A DNA stretch of 29,158 nucleotides from Salisapilia sapeloensis. Lineage: Eukaryota > Oomycota > Peronosporomycetes > Peronosporales > Salisapiliaceae. This document shows, piece by piece, positions 1 to 11,425 of this stretch. The DNA lies in contig JAADVB010000228.1 of NCBI GenBank assembly GCA_023334545.1, forward strand, positions 1 through 29,158. Reading direction: 5' to 3'. Positions within the stretch are counted from its first letter, which is position 1; every line of letters starts with the position of its first letter. The translations under genes and the position numbers were made by a program. A model generated the notes under the pieces. It did not search any database and was not told where the DNA came from. It saw nothing but the letters and a program-made list of their open reading frames with translations.

Positions 1-2692
1 TCCGCCGCCCTTCGCCACAATCAGGTCTGCAGACACAGCCTTCTCCTGCTCTCCGTCGTCGTAGTCAATGTCGTACGTGCCGTTCAGTCGGCAACGAGAG
101 ATTACGCCCGGATACAACTTGCTCTTCCCGCGATAGTATGCCTCGATACGTTGACCGGCTTGAAATTTGGGTAGGGCCTTAGCTGACGAGTCATCTGAAG
201 TTGAGAAAGTTAGAGCCTGGGTCTTTCGAGCGGGAGCTCTGGGTTTCGGGCGCTGTGGCTTCTCTTCATCTGTGGTGGTTTCAGGTTGGGGTGTGCGCCT
301 TGCCACTGACAAGCGTGGACGAATGGAACGCTGTGATACTTTACTTTCTAGTTCTCCAGTTTCCAACTCGACGTCGTAGGTTGCGTTGGAATGCACTTTG
401 TAGATCGTTCCTGGCGTGTAGGATGGCTTTCCACGAAGCTTAGCCTCAACCTTTTCTCCTTTGGCAAATAACAATTCGATGGCTGAATCGGTGTCATCTG
501 CATGACGAGCAGACCTCGTGCTGCTTTTAAGTGGCTCAGCAGGCTTTCCTTCAAGCTCTCGTACATTGCTTTTACGTACATGAAGCTCAAGCTCACCATT
601 GTCATACTCCACATCATATGACCCATCAGCTCTACATTTTCGGATCGTTCCAGGAAGCCATTTGGATGTTCCTTGCAGCTTAGCTTCAACCTGATCACCC
701 ACGCGAAAGCGATGAGAAACTTCATCTTCGGTGGTTTCAGGGTCTCTAGAGTGCGTAGCCTTTGCGCTCACAATTCTTTGGGCTCGATACGTTTTCGATC
801 GAACGATGTAGCTTAGACACTTCTCTTCTACATGCTTTTCATACTGTCCATTCACAAACTCGATATCGTATGTCCCATCACTACGCACCCTATCGACTGT
901 GCCAAGACAGTACTCACGTTCACCAATAGGAATGGCCTCAATCTCTTCTCCGCATTCAAATCGTGGCTTTCGTTGCTTGACAGACCTCCGACGACCGCCT
1001 GATCGAGGGCGCTTACTCGAATGTCGATGGCGTTTACGTCTTGATCTCTCATCGGATGAGCTTGAGGAAGAAGCGCTTGAGGAAGAAGAGCTAGATATGC
1101 TTTTTGCATAGCTTTTGCGACTCAAACGTGGGCTCCGAGCAGACTTGCTTGGCTTCTTCTTTCTATTCGAGACATTCAATGTGCGTCCACAGATCTCACA
1201 CTCTTCGTCATCAAAATTGTTATCAAACTTGCAATGCGAACACCGGATAAAGCCTTCACCATTCCGGCCTCGCCTTGGTTTCGAAGTATCACAGATCTCG
1301 CAATGTGTTGCCCAGTCAGCGACTTGTTGATGTGCACAAACACGGCAGATCCAGCCATAGCGAGATAATGGTGCAGTCAACGGTGAGCTAGTCGCTGCAA
1401 CATCCACGAAACTATCGGTATGCACCGCTGTGGGTAGCGCCATCGGTGGATCATACGACTGTGCAAATTCCTCCTGCGGAAATTGGATCGGCCTATTCAT
1501 CAGCAATAGAGTAAATATTAACATCTTGTGCACTGCTATCTTATCAAATTAATACCTTGTGGACGACCACGGGGATGCATTAGCAATAGGGTGTCTAACC
1601 TGTTCATGCGGATGTACATTTGGTTGTCGCACAGGCGCTGCATGAGGTGGATTTGGTCCGTTGCCTCGAAGCCCCATCATTTCCACGAAACGAATGTACG
1701 ACACTTCAGTAGTGTTGGACGGATTAGCAAGTTGAATCATCAAAAAATGCAATTGCACATCGTCAATTGGAATGGATGAATGGCGCAACACGGCAACAAA
1801 AGTATGACGAGGTATAAACCCGGTGGAATGACTATCATGCTGTGCAAACGCCGACTCTAAACTCATGCCAGTATTTACAAGCACATTGTTGCGGGCGTCC
1901 ACCAAGCTCCGAATGCGTTCTCTATAATAGACAGGATACAAAACTTTACAAAATGCAAAAATAGAAATGAAGTAAAACTTACAACTCATCATGGCTAAGC
2001 TGAAGAAAGTCAGCAAACGCGACGTAATCAATTAAACTCGAGCCTGGAACATTAAACAGCTGCTGGATGGTATCTAGCGTAGATGACGGAAGTGAAACCC
2101 CCACCGTCCCAAGAGCATCTTGTATCGTTATCAATGGCACGCGACCAGAGCCTACAAAGTCGTACGCTTGACACAAAGACAGGATGTCGACATAACCCTG
2201 AGCTCGCACAAAAGCTTCGCGCAGATCTTTTTTCACCGAAATAGGTGAGATAGGAGTTGTGTTGTGTCGATGGAAATGATGTGGCCGCAGCTCTGCGGAT
2301 CTTGCAACTGGTACGGAACTCTCATATGAGTAGCTATGAGTTGACGGGTCGTAGCTGTAGGATGGTAGGGCGACAGGACTGGCGGTTGGCGGTACCGCAG
2401 ATTGTAAATTAACTGGCGACGCAATCAACCTCGGCGCCATTGCTGGATTTAGCTCATAAAGACGTCGGGTGAGAGGGCTTAGTTGTGAGAACGACGTGGC
2501 TGTCTCGGAGGACGCATAGTCTTCACTGGGTTGGTACGCAGGCATGTCGAAAGAATGCGTGATCCCTCGCCAGTACTCTGGGTCCAACGGTGTCGGCCGG
2601 TTACCAATCGAGTAATGCGAAGCCGTCTCTATATCGTCCATATCATCTTCAGCACTAGTTGCGCAGGCAGCCAAGCAGTCTAGCACATCCAT
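1..2692 (-). CDS. EF-hand-like / RanBP2 zinc finger / four Tudor-like repeats, partial at the left edge
   Basis: Proposed exons in transcript order are 2692-1983, 1921-1556 and 1492-1, giving at least 856 residues with no stop before the edge. Residues about 150-300 form a degenerate EF-hand-like region; the loops starting at AYDFVGSG and HDSHSTGF lack most calcium ligands. Two Cys4 knuckles follow: C408/C411/C423/C426 and C443/C446/C457/C460. The second has the RanBP2 spacing, with Asn at the third cysteine-pair +4 position (N450). A Ser-rich then Arg/Lys-rich stretch leads to four Tudor/Agenet-like repeats starting near residues 537, 621, 701 and 802, each with a DGTYDIEF-like core. Such domains commonly bind methylated or modified peptides and RanBP2 knuckles bind RNA or ubiquitin, so a chromatin or RNA adaptor is an inference. 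Alternative model: two genes, the first stopping at 1549 and the second starting at the ATG at 1500. The in-frame 63-base intron makes one gene more likely. Confidence 0.66.
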
Positions 2693-3186
2693 ACTTCTCC
2701 CCTTCTATTTCTAGACTGCCAAGCACTTTGACCTGTAGTGAGGACCGTTTCATGCGATTCAGAAAAGCCAACGATCCATATAAAATTAACTTTTGAAAAC
2801 ACTATTCTCTATCAAAAACAATCTACATTTCATCCAGATTGATATGCCCATAATAATGCCATCTACAAAGCATGCCTCCGGACATACCTCATTCTATGGT
2901 CACTTCGAAAGCTTTATAAGTCACCACCAGCCTTATCACACATCTGGCATATCGTACAAATGTGCTGTGATACCTTGAGACTGTCATAGAAGGTCAATGA
3001 AGAGTATAAGGTACAAAAGTAGGCACAATCAGCGTCTACTCGACCTCAAAACCATTTGACCAATTCGTGTCCGACTTTGTGGTTAAAATAAGTGGCAATG
3101 TATGAAGCGCGTTTTCCTCCATTTCATCCTATTGATACAAGTACAAGGTACTAGTAGTTCCTATTGATCGCTCTATAAGGACAAGT
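2693..3186. other. Divergent intergenic region between the Tudor-repeat gene and the BED/hAT gene
   Basis: This 494-base AT-rich stretch separates two genes read away from each other, so it should hold both promoters. The only reading frames are short and have no recognisable composition. A pyrimidine-rich CCTCCATTTCATCC segment around 3117-3130, about 60 bases before the ATG at 3187, resembles the initiator-like elements described in oomycete promoters. That is only a visual resemblance. No repeat or RNA gene was seen. Confidence 0.4.
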
Positions 3187-6109
3187 ATGGGGCGCACACG
3201 CACGATGGATGAGTGGGCCCACTTTGAGAAACTGCCGGAAGAAGGTCGTGTCCCGAACTCTACGTACTGGTACGTCGTATGCCGCCACTGCCGACTCGCA
3301 CATGAAGAGCACCGACTGGCTTCGGCTCCTGCTCGACTCACAGGTCGTCGCTCGGCCATGCAAGCGCATCTCAAGTCCTGCCCGATCTATTCCTCCCAGT
3401 ACAAGCTAGAGCAACAGGATGCTGGTGCCACAAGTCCGTCTATCGCGACGGATACGACGGAAGTGAACGACGATAAGAACGTCGAAAGCACGACGCCCAA
3501 TTCGTTTTTTAATTCGACAGACCCAGGCGATGCGAAGGATGTCACGTCAGATGTAGGTGGGACTAGTGAACTCACTGGCAACAAGCACATTGGCGAAAAA
3601 CGACGTCGACGTAGCGAAGGCGGCAAAGCTCGTAGGATTCTATATTCTCTAGTACGGTTATTATCAAGTCTTACGTCCCATGGTAGGTGGTGGAAGAGGC
3701 AAGCATTGTATGATGGAAGAATGGGATCATTTTATCCGGTTGCAGGACGAAGGGTACATTGGTAACTCGAATTTCTTCCGATGTATCTGCAAGTACTGTC
3801 AAGAAGCGCATGACAATGCACCAGACGAAAAGAAACCGTCGATGGTACCGGAGAAACTAGTCGGTCGGCGAGAAAAAATGCGCAAGCATCTTCGTTTTTG
3901 TCCTTACTTTCACGGCGAATTGCCACCTCTAGAAAATCGATCCTTGCCACGTATCGCCAGTGCCTCCGATCATGCTTTCACAAGTGTCGATTCAGCTTTT
4001 GAATCCATTGGAGACGTAGATTTGACCAAGAACATGGAAACGGACGGACTGACGATGCCTTCCGCACCACCAAACATCAGTACAGAGCTCATGAACCAAG
4101 CAGGTGTCTCCCCATCCTCTCGCCTCGCACTTGCCGAATGGAGATACTTTACTCGCCTCCATCGAAAGGAAGGCAGTGCATATCACTACGCTCGTTGTAA
4201 CTTTTGCCAAGCAGCATATGAGCAAGCGCCGGACGTTTTGAAAGCCAACATCCGTCCGACGGTCATCATGGGCCGAAAACCCAATATGCAGACGCACTTG
4301 GCCAAGTGTCCACATGTCCCTCGGGGCGTCTTACCAAAGGATGTTGCGCCTATGCTATATCTTAATCAGACGATTCATGCAAGAGAGTACACGCCTGGAG
4401 CGTTAAAGCGCGCCAAGGTAGAAGGGAAAGACATGCGAAAGACACTCGTGGACTTTACCATCCAACACGAACTGCCGTTCACATGGATCGAAGCGTCTGC
4501 TAGTAAAGACCTCTTGCGTCTGAATGCTGATGAGTCGCTTCCAACCGCATCCGACCTTCGTGGTCCATTGCTAGACGACCGATACGACTGTTTAATCCGA
4601 GACGCACTCACTGAGCTACGTGAATCTCCTTACTTGGAAAACGACAAGGCTGTGAATAAAGCCGAGGCCTCTCGTCTCTACTCTTCATCTTGGCCTGCTG
4701 TCCTCGAGATCACGGACTCTTGCTCGAAAAACGGAAAGCTCGGACCAGCACTCGCAAGTGGCGACATGTACGTCCCGTTAGACCTCATCCAACCAAAGCA
4801 TCGGAACAGCGTCGATAGCACTCCTTCGAATGAACGCAAAACGACGTCGTTCCCTACGTCCAGTGACGCTGAAGTCGTGGAATACGTCACGACGCAACTG
4901 TACTCGTGCAGTCTTATGGAACACATTGAACCGAGCTTTGTCTTGCTGCCATACAGTCAAGTTATGACGTCGTCTGCCAGTATGTTGCGTAAAACTCGTC
5001 CGAATCTCATCGTCACACACGATTTGACGGATCTATTGAACTATGTTATCCTGAAGACACTTGAAAGTAGTGACTTTGTCTCAGCAGTCGGATCACTCGT
5101 GACGCTGTGGAAACAACCGACGGTCCGGGAAGCTATTGACTCGTGCGATCCATTCGATAGTATAACTACATGCATATCCTTTCTAGAAGAAGTCGTAAGT
5201 AAGCGAGAACTACTCGCAGGTGTCGATCTGACGTACTTTTCAGACGTCGACAGCATGAACGTCGATTGGAAACTCCTGGAACGAACGTCGACCATGCTAT
5301 CTGCCTTGCGGAACGCTAAGGACAAGTGTGAACGGAGGGAAGTAGGTCTAGCGGATGCCGTCGCGCATCTAGGTCTGCTCTATCGCTCGTCCGAAGGCTT
5401 TGTCGAGGTACAGCAAGCGCTTGAAGCCATTTGGGGGCAGCTAGAGCAGCCCCTGTACGTCCTTGCACATGCTCTTCATCCACAGCTTCGTCTGCAGCAC
5501 GTGAACGCGACGGACTTGACGAAAGGAAGTTACGTAAGCGATTGTAGTGCAGCGTACTTTGGTATTATCTTTGGTGCCAAGTCAAGTGCGATACGAGGGG
5601 AAGTGACGTCATACTTGCACAAGACTAAGGACGCCTTCTCTCCGAGTGTCGTGAATGAGTTTGCTGGTGTAGAAGACTACTTTCGATACTTGAACGATGA
5701 CTATCCGTCATTAGCGTTGCTCATGCGCTTACTACACTCTGTACGTGTGTCGACACTACCGGCGGAAGACGTAGACACTAGACAAACAGCGTATACAGAT
5801 GACGAGCGACAGAAGATGACGTACATTCGACAACGGTGTAAGCTCTCGCGACCACAGGTACAGACGAATGAAGAGAAGGAACTGAGTGCTGCATCGATCA
5901 ATGCTATGGACGGCGTCCGGTCGGAAGTGACGCTCGTCTCGGATTGGATCCAGACGCTGCAAAGCGAGATCGGACATCGACGAGTCGATTTTACACCGTT
6001 CGAAGCAAGTGGGACTGCCGATGACGGTTTAGAAAGCGATGGACAAGTCGACCGACGGCAGAAAATCTCTCTTCAAGAGTTATTTGAAGCTACGAAATTC
6101 ACGACTTGA
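3187..6109 (+). CDS. Triple BED-type zinc-finger protein with a degenerate hAT-transposase body
   Basis: Exons 3187-3631 and 3687-6109 give 955 residues; the 55-base intron joins codon C|GT in frame. Three BED-like fingers each begin with an EW.HF or EW.YF block: C32/C35/H61/C65, C183/C186/H216/C220 and C319/C322/H352/C356. Residues from about 404 onward look like hAT transposase: a QHELPFTWIE block, an LYVLAHALHPQ block near 737, and a DYPSLALLMRLL block near 820 that resembles the C-terminal dimerisation helix. The hAT SSASSERVFS continuation is absent, and I cannot find a convincing set of RNase-H acidic residues in the middle. BED domains bind DNA, so a domesticated transposase acting as a transcription or chromatin factor is the likeliest role, by inference. 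The first exon alone would encode a one-finger protein if the intron is wrong. Confidence 0.75.
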
Positions 6110-6283
6110 AGCGAGTGACATGTATAAACCGTCTTTGCCGTCTTCTTTATCGACTGCATCATGTCTTGTATCGACATGAGGCATAAGATGGTAGATTGTC
6201 CAGTAGGATATGCTAACAAGAGAAAAAATGTAAAGGGCGTAAGAGCAGTCCGATTGGAGATAAGCATCTAAATAACCTATCGT

Positions 6284-7977
6284 CTAGGCCCATTGGAGCA
6301 TCAACGACGCATTCTCCAGCTGCTTGTCCGCAATCGTTTCCGTATCGCTAAACGACACGGGCTGCGGAGGGAACGCCGACCGCAGCTCGAACGATCGACT
6401 GCGTGCTTCCTCCACCTACCACATCATCAGTCCACTTCCTCCTACACATACGTGATAGCTATACCTCTTGCTGGACAAACGCCCACAAGGCCGACACCGG
6501 ATCGGTCTTGTTGAAGCGACGAGTCAGGCGAGAACCGTCTGGTGCACGGATACGGACGCTCGTGACGTCCGGTCCAGCTGCTGGCTCAGGCGGGAGCGTC
6601 AGTGCCACTGTCTCTGTCTTCTTTTCCTCCTTACTCTCATCATTCGAACCCAAGCGGTTACCTCCCGATGGATCGAGAGAAGCTGCAATTGCAGCATTGA
6701 GTTGTTCCTGCTCCGTACCAGCCGCCTGTGTCTCCTGAGCATCATCAGCGCCATGCATGGGTGAATCGGACGGAAGAACATCTGATTCATCCGTCGACAT
6801 GGGGTTCATACAGACAAAGTCTGTGAGTTTCTCCATCATATCTTGTACATCAATGAATCCATTCCACTTTTGACGTACTTCTCCTGTCTTTGGATCAATA
6901 ATCATGATAACAGGTAACGTATCTCTTTCTACTTGATACAAAGTACAAAATTTTCGACCATGATCGGAAGAAAAGTAACTCTGCCAAAAGACAAAGTCAC
7001 TCGCAACGATGTTCTGAACGACATCGTTCGACCATGTATCACGGTTCAACATGTGACTAGCAAAGACAATGTCGTCCTGGAGATTCACGAGCAGCCAACG
7101 GTTTAACTCTCGAGCGTGAGATCTCGCCTAGGTGCTGTTAGGTGACGTTTAAGATAGAAAGAGGAAAGATGTGTACCTCGTTGTACGTGCCTTGGTGCAT
7201 GATATCGACAGGAGGCTCAAATAGTCCACTAAAAGCGTTCGGTCCATCCGACCTGCTGTTGGATCCATCTTGGCCTTGCATCGCAGCAGAGTCATTTGCG
7301 ACACGAGAGAGCTGGGCGATGCTCTCCGCTGCAAAGTCTCGGTCTTGGGCATGGAAGCGACGCATCGGCATCGGCACTGATTAATAGATAGAAAGATTAG
7401 TCTCGATGGTACTTGTGTGTCTCAAGAGGTATGTACTCATATCGAAGTCGCCTCCAACAAGTTGCTGACGTCGAGAAGGATCAGGAGCACGGATACCACT
7501 ATCATTTCCATCGATAAGGATTCGAGGATGGTATAAAAAAGGAGAATAGACATACTCGTCATCAAATAGTTGAGGTGCAGGGGAGCCAGAAGGTGCGTTT
7601 GGAGCTGGTGGAGCATTATCCATGGATGACGTCTGCGTTGCAGCAAACGACGAGTCGCCTCCGCTCTCCATGAACAGATTGACCTGTCACCACGGTTTAG
7701 CTAGGCACTACGACATCAGTCCAGACTATTATATGCCTACCGCTTCGTCCAAGTTCCAGTTGGTCACCTAAAATCAATTGCATGAGTACAATTGTGCCTT
7801 GTCGATGATAAAGGAGCGAATGATCTAAAGTACTTCGAGAAACTGTGTAGCACGGTCGGAATCGGCGCCCGTGATATCCATAAATCTGACGTTCATCAAG
7901 TCAATACTTGTCATGAATACGAATCATAAATGTAGATCGGCGTACGAAGCTAGCGCGTCTGGTGTTGAGTCTGCCAT
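6284..7977 (-). CDS. UBXN7: UBA-UAS-UIM-UBX domain protein, UBXD7/UBXN7 type p97 cofactor
   Basis: Seven exons in transcript order: 7977-7946, 7885-7834, 7767-7741, 7683-7437, 7376-7177, 7127-6465 and 6415-6284. They join in frame to 450 residues, near the length of animal UBXD7. A UBA domain spans about 8-45 (core FMDITGADSDRATQFLE). A thioredoxin-fold UAS domain spans about 170-295 (LNRDTWSN, FVFWQSY, LPVIMIIDPKTGE). A UIM at about 325-339 contains LNAAIAASLD, and a C-terminal UBX spans about 364-450. The family links ubiquitylated substrates to the AAA ATPase p97/Cdc48, often with cullin ligases. Exon 3 has only 27 bases and encodes nine residues of the third UBA helix. The p97-contact loop reads FPP where FPR is usual. 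The gene is convergent with the BED/hAT gene, 174 bases apart. Confidence 0.9.
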
Positions 7978-10286
7978 GGTCGTCTCGTAGTCGGAAGAAT
8001 AGTCTTCTCTCTTTTGTGTTTTCTTATCGCTATTTCTGACAGATCATGGCGTTTTATTGGTTGAAAATAAAAAAAGATAGATACTTTTTGGAAATTTTTT
8101 TCTGTCTCGGAAGACAAGATGCCCATAGTATCTGCTGTACGATGCTTGGATGGATGTATAGAAGATATATAAACTATTGAGAGTTCTTGCGCTTATAAGA
8201 ATGAATATGATCAGTGAAAGTTATTGTACGTCGGAATAGCTTGATTTTATTTGGAAAAGATCTAGATATTTCCGAGTCTATGAACGACTTTCGGTATATC
8301 AAACTTTTATATTTACTCGTAAATGAGCTAGCTTTGTAGTGGACTAGCAAAGAGCTATGCATTTAATCATGTGAACGGAACCTATCTTGATGACTATATG
8401 GTAACTGTTAAATGTATTCTAAATGCTTGGAAGTGAAGGCGTAGTGAAGACCGTCAAGTACAGTGCTACTTTGCTATCAATGGTGTTATACGATGCTTCG
8501 GCATCTTTAATGGAGATGTTCGAAATTGATGGACGAAGAAGCACGTATAGTCTGCAAGCCCCATGATTTGTAAGCGCTCTTAACTACAAGCTGTCAAGAT
8601 GGCGATAAAAGTTCAAGGCCATTCCATGTATGAGCTGCTTAGTGTAATGCTTTTTTTAGCTTCCGCATTGCTTAAACGCATAGACATTGCATCATATCTT
8701 CTAGTGTTGTGAGATGGACTCATTGATGGCAGTACCATGCTGTCTCTCAATGCCATCGTAGTGGAATGCAACATGCGACCTAATCCGAGTTGAAAAATAG
8801 ATGATCTAGTCCAAAAGCCCATATCCAAACTTGTAAAAACCTACAAACAACCTACTGCTCAGCTTTTACTTCTCATTCTCACAATTGCCGTCTTTGCTTC
8901 TATTTCTGCGCTGTCTCAAGATGCCCAAGTTACGAATGTCTGCGGAACTGAACAAATGTTATACAATGGAAGCGGAAACGGATATGAGGTTTTTCCTCTA
9001 GTCAAGGCTATCACAAGAGTCGGCAAAAAGGGATGTTTGCCACGCTACTGCATTTAAGAAACATTAAGTTCCAGGCTACTTGAACGAAGGTTAACAATGC
9101 ACATCTTAGTTATATCTCTTTGATAATTCTGCCATCATATATTGCGCGGCATAATCTTTGCATCTCATGTAGATCCAACTACCGCCTGAAACTTTTACGG
9201 CCAATAGCTTTTCGTAACTAGGATACCACCGAGGCATAACTAAAGAACGGAAATCATAAACTGCGACGTACAATCCTTCCTCCTTCGACCGTACATTGTA
9301 GCGTGCCCACGTAATGTGACTAGGCAATTTGCAGCGATTGAACTGGCAAGTACTTGACACTTTCTTACTCTGTCAATTGTATTCACGCATCAATAATCGT
9401 TTATCGGGTAACACTACTGTATGTTGCAGGCAGGGCTTGTATGTAGATAATGGTGCTTGTATAGACTCGATCATCGATTAAGTTGCCTGGAAACCTATAT
9501 TTTATGAAGCCAGCTTTGCGGTGTCAGCATGGCATACCTTCATGACTCCATGAAGAGTTAAAGCAATCAGCTCGTCAAATCTACCATTCCTTAGCATTGA
9601 TAATCGAACCGATGCTGGAGTGGTGGGTGCCCACAGTGCGTGGGTAAATCAAGTTGGATGTACCGCAAGAATCCAACACCATTGCAAGTTGACTGATAAG
9701 ACAACTCGACAGCGGCACAGTATGAGTAACGAACTGCATGGAGGCCTGAGACCGTTCGTGATGCGTGTTCTCTGCTTCAGGAAGCACTGCGCATTGTGTA
9801 TCTGTGGATTGTTGTTCTAGAACGCAGTATCTATGCAAAGCACCAACCTTCAACATCAGATGCTCCACTTCCATTATAACTGAAGTTTCCCACATGCTAA
9901 AGGAAATAGCCGGTACCCATCCATCAAGATACTTTCAACCTTCTATTGATACAAACCCACATCAGACTTGACACTTTATAGCATGCTCCATTCTAATACC
10001 AACATATCGCTCTACATTCTACTCCATGGAGCCTCTATGCAATGACAGACAGAAGACGCACATCTGCCGTATGTATGACACCTTCGTCACGAGTCTGATT
10101 CCCAGTCGGGAGCATGCGTAGACGGTGGGAGAGTCTGCGTATAGACAAACCATTCTCCCTGGCCACCCTCTGACAGGTATCCTGCTGCTTGAACCTCTGC
10201 ATTCGTACTTGAGCGAACGCCCTTATCCTCCTTCTTTCGACATCATAAATCAATCGGATTGACACCAAGCACCCACGTCTATCAAC
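7978..10286. other. Gene-poor 2.3 kb gap, possible decayed element remnants
   Basis: No multi-exon gene can be assembled here. Reading frames are under 105 codons and most open with non-ATG codons. The first part (7978-8600) is strongly AT-rich, with homopolymer runs around 8070-8105. Two minus-strand frames have protein-like composition. One at 9106-9360 (84 codons) is rich in aromatic residues and matches nothing I know. One at 9581-9895 contains VLDSCGTSNLIYPR, faintly like a retroelement protease active-site region. Both may be decayed remnants. The last few hundred bases should contain the promoter of the fructokinase gene and, at the other end, that of the UBX gene. Confidence 0.4.
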
Positions 10287-11339
10287 ATGCCAAAGCGTCT
10301 CGCAGGAGTATGTTCGCCTATCTCTACTTTAAAGTTCAAGGGTACTAAAGATATACGTAGCTCGAACTCGGAGGTACCTCCTGGGCCCTCGCCATTGCGG
10401 AAGATGATCCTCAGAACATTGTCACGCAGACACGTATTGAGACCACGAAGCCTGAGGACACTATTAACAAAGCCATTGCGTGGCTCAAGACACAATCCTT
10501 TGACGCCATCGGTGCGTACATTCGCTTTCATATCCACCATACAAGTGTATTTATATCGTACGCTATGCAGGTATTGCGTCCTTCGGTCCGATCGATCTCA
10601 ACCGCACAAGTCCTACGTATGGCTACATCACGACGACGCCCAAGCCGGACTGGGGCAACACGGAAATCGTCGGTGTCTTTCAACGTGCCTTCCCCAACAC
10701 CCCCATCAGCTTTGAAACGGACGTGAATGCTCCTGCACTCTACGAAGTCGTCCACGGGGGTCACGGAGAAATTTCCAGTGCTTGCTATATCACCGTCGGC
10801 ACGGGTGTTGGCATTGGTATCTGCATCGACGGGCACGCCGTCCATGGCCTCATGCACCCGGAAATGGGTCACATCATGGTTCCTGAGGCCGAGGCCGACG
10901 TCAAGGCCGACTTCCACGGTGTCTGTCCGTACCACGGCGGCTGCGTCGAAGGCATGGTCGCTTCTGGTGCCATCGCTGCTCGTAAGAACATTCCTCGCAC
11001 GGAGCTCGAGTCGATCGATGATGACGACGAGGTCTGGACGACCATTGCCCACTACTTGGGTCAGCTCTGTGCCAACTTGGCACTCACCGTGTCTCCGCAA
11101 GTCATCGTCATTGGTGGCGGTATCTCTCGACGAAACAACCTCTTCGACCGCATTCGTGCAAAGGTACTTCTGTTTATTATTTACAAGTACAAACTTCTAC
11201 TAACTCGATGGAATAGTTTGAGAAATCCATTAACAAGTACATTCAGTACCCACCAGTGGACACGTACATCCGTCCGTCGTTCCACCCTCAGATCGGTCTC
11301 GTCAGTGCACTTGAGCTTGCTCGTGTCGAACTGAATTAG
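10287..11339 (+). CDS. ROK-family fructokinase of bacterial type
   Basis: Exons 10287-10307, 10361-10511, 10571-11163 and 11217-11339 join in frame to 295 residues, the usual size for this group. The first exon has only 21 bases and places the ATG just before the nucleotide-binding LELGGTSW motif. Other landmarks are the PIDLN loop, the catalytic-base segment ETDVNAPAL (D108), the GTGVGIG phosphate loop, HPEMGH with H158, and CPYHGGCVEG (C176/H179/C182), the zinc-binding signature of ROK kinases. VIVIGGGIS lies near the C-terminus. The CPYHGGC form, instead of CxCGxxGC, is typical of fructokinases that make fructose 6-phosphate from fructose and ATP. No targeting signal is seen, so it is probably cytosolic. 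The last intron carries a perfect CTAAC branch site before its AG. Substrate specificity is inferred from the motif. Confidence 0.9.
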
Positions 11340-11425
11340 ATACGGTCATCAAATGGGATAGTTCGATCGGTGGAAACCGTTTCGTATGAAAAATAAATGG
11401 AGTTGGACACGAACCTAGTAGACTT

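Noticed and set aside
3632-3765. Stop at 3765 taken as the end of a one-finger BED protein
   Set aside because: The 55-base GT-AG intron at 3632-3686 joins the frames exactly and the next exon begins with the second BED finger.
10528-11100. Minus-strand open frame of 190 codons opposite the fructokinase
   Set aside because: Antisense shadow of the third fructokinase exon; its Asp/Val/Arg-rich composition reflects the complementary codons.
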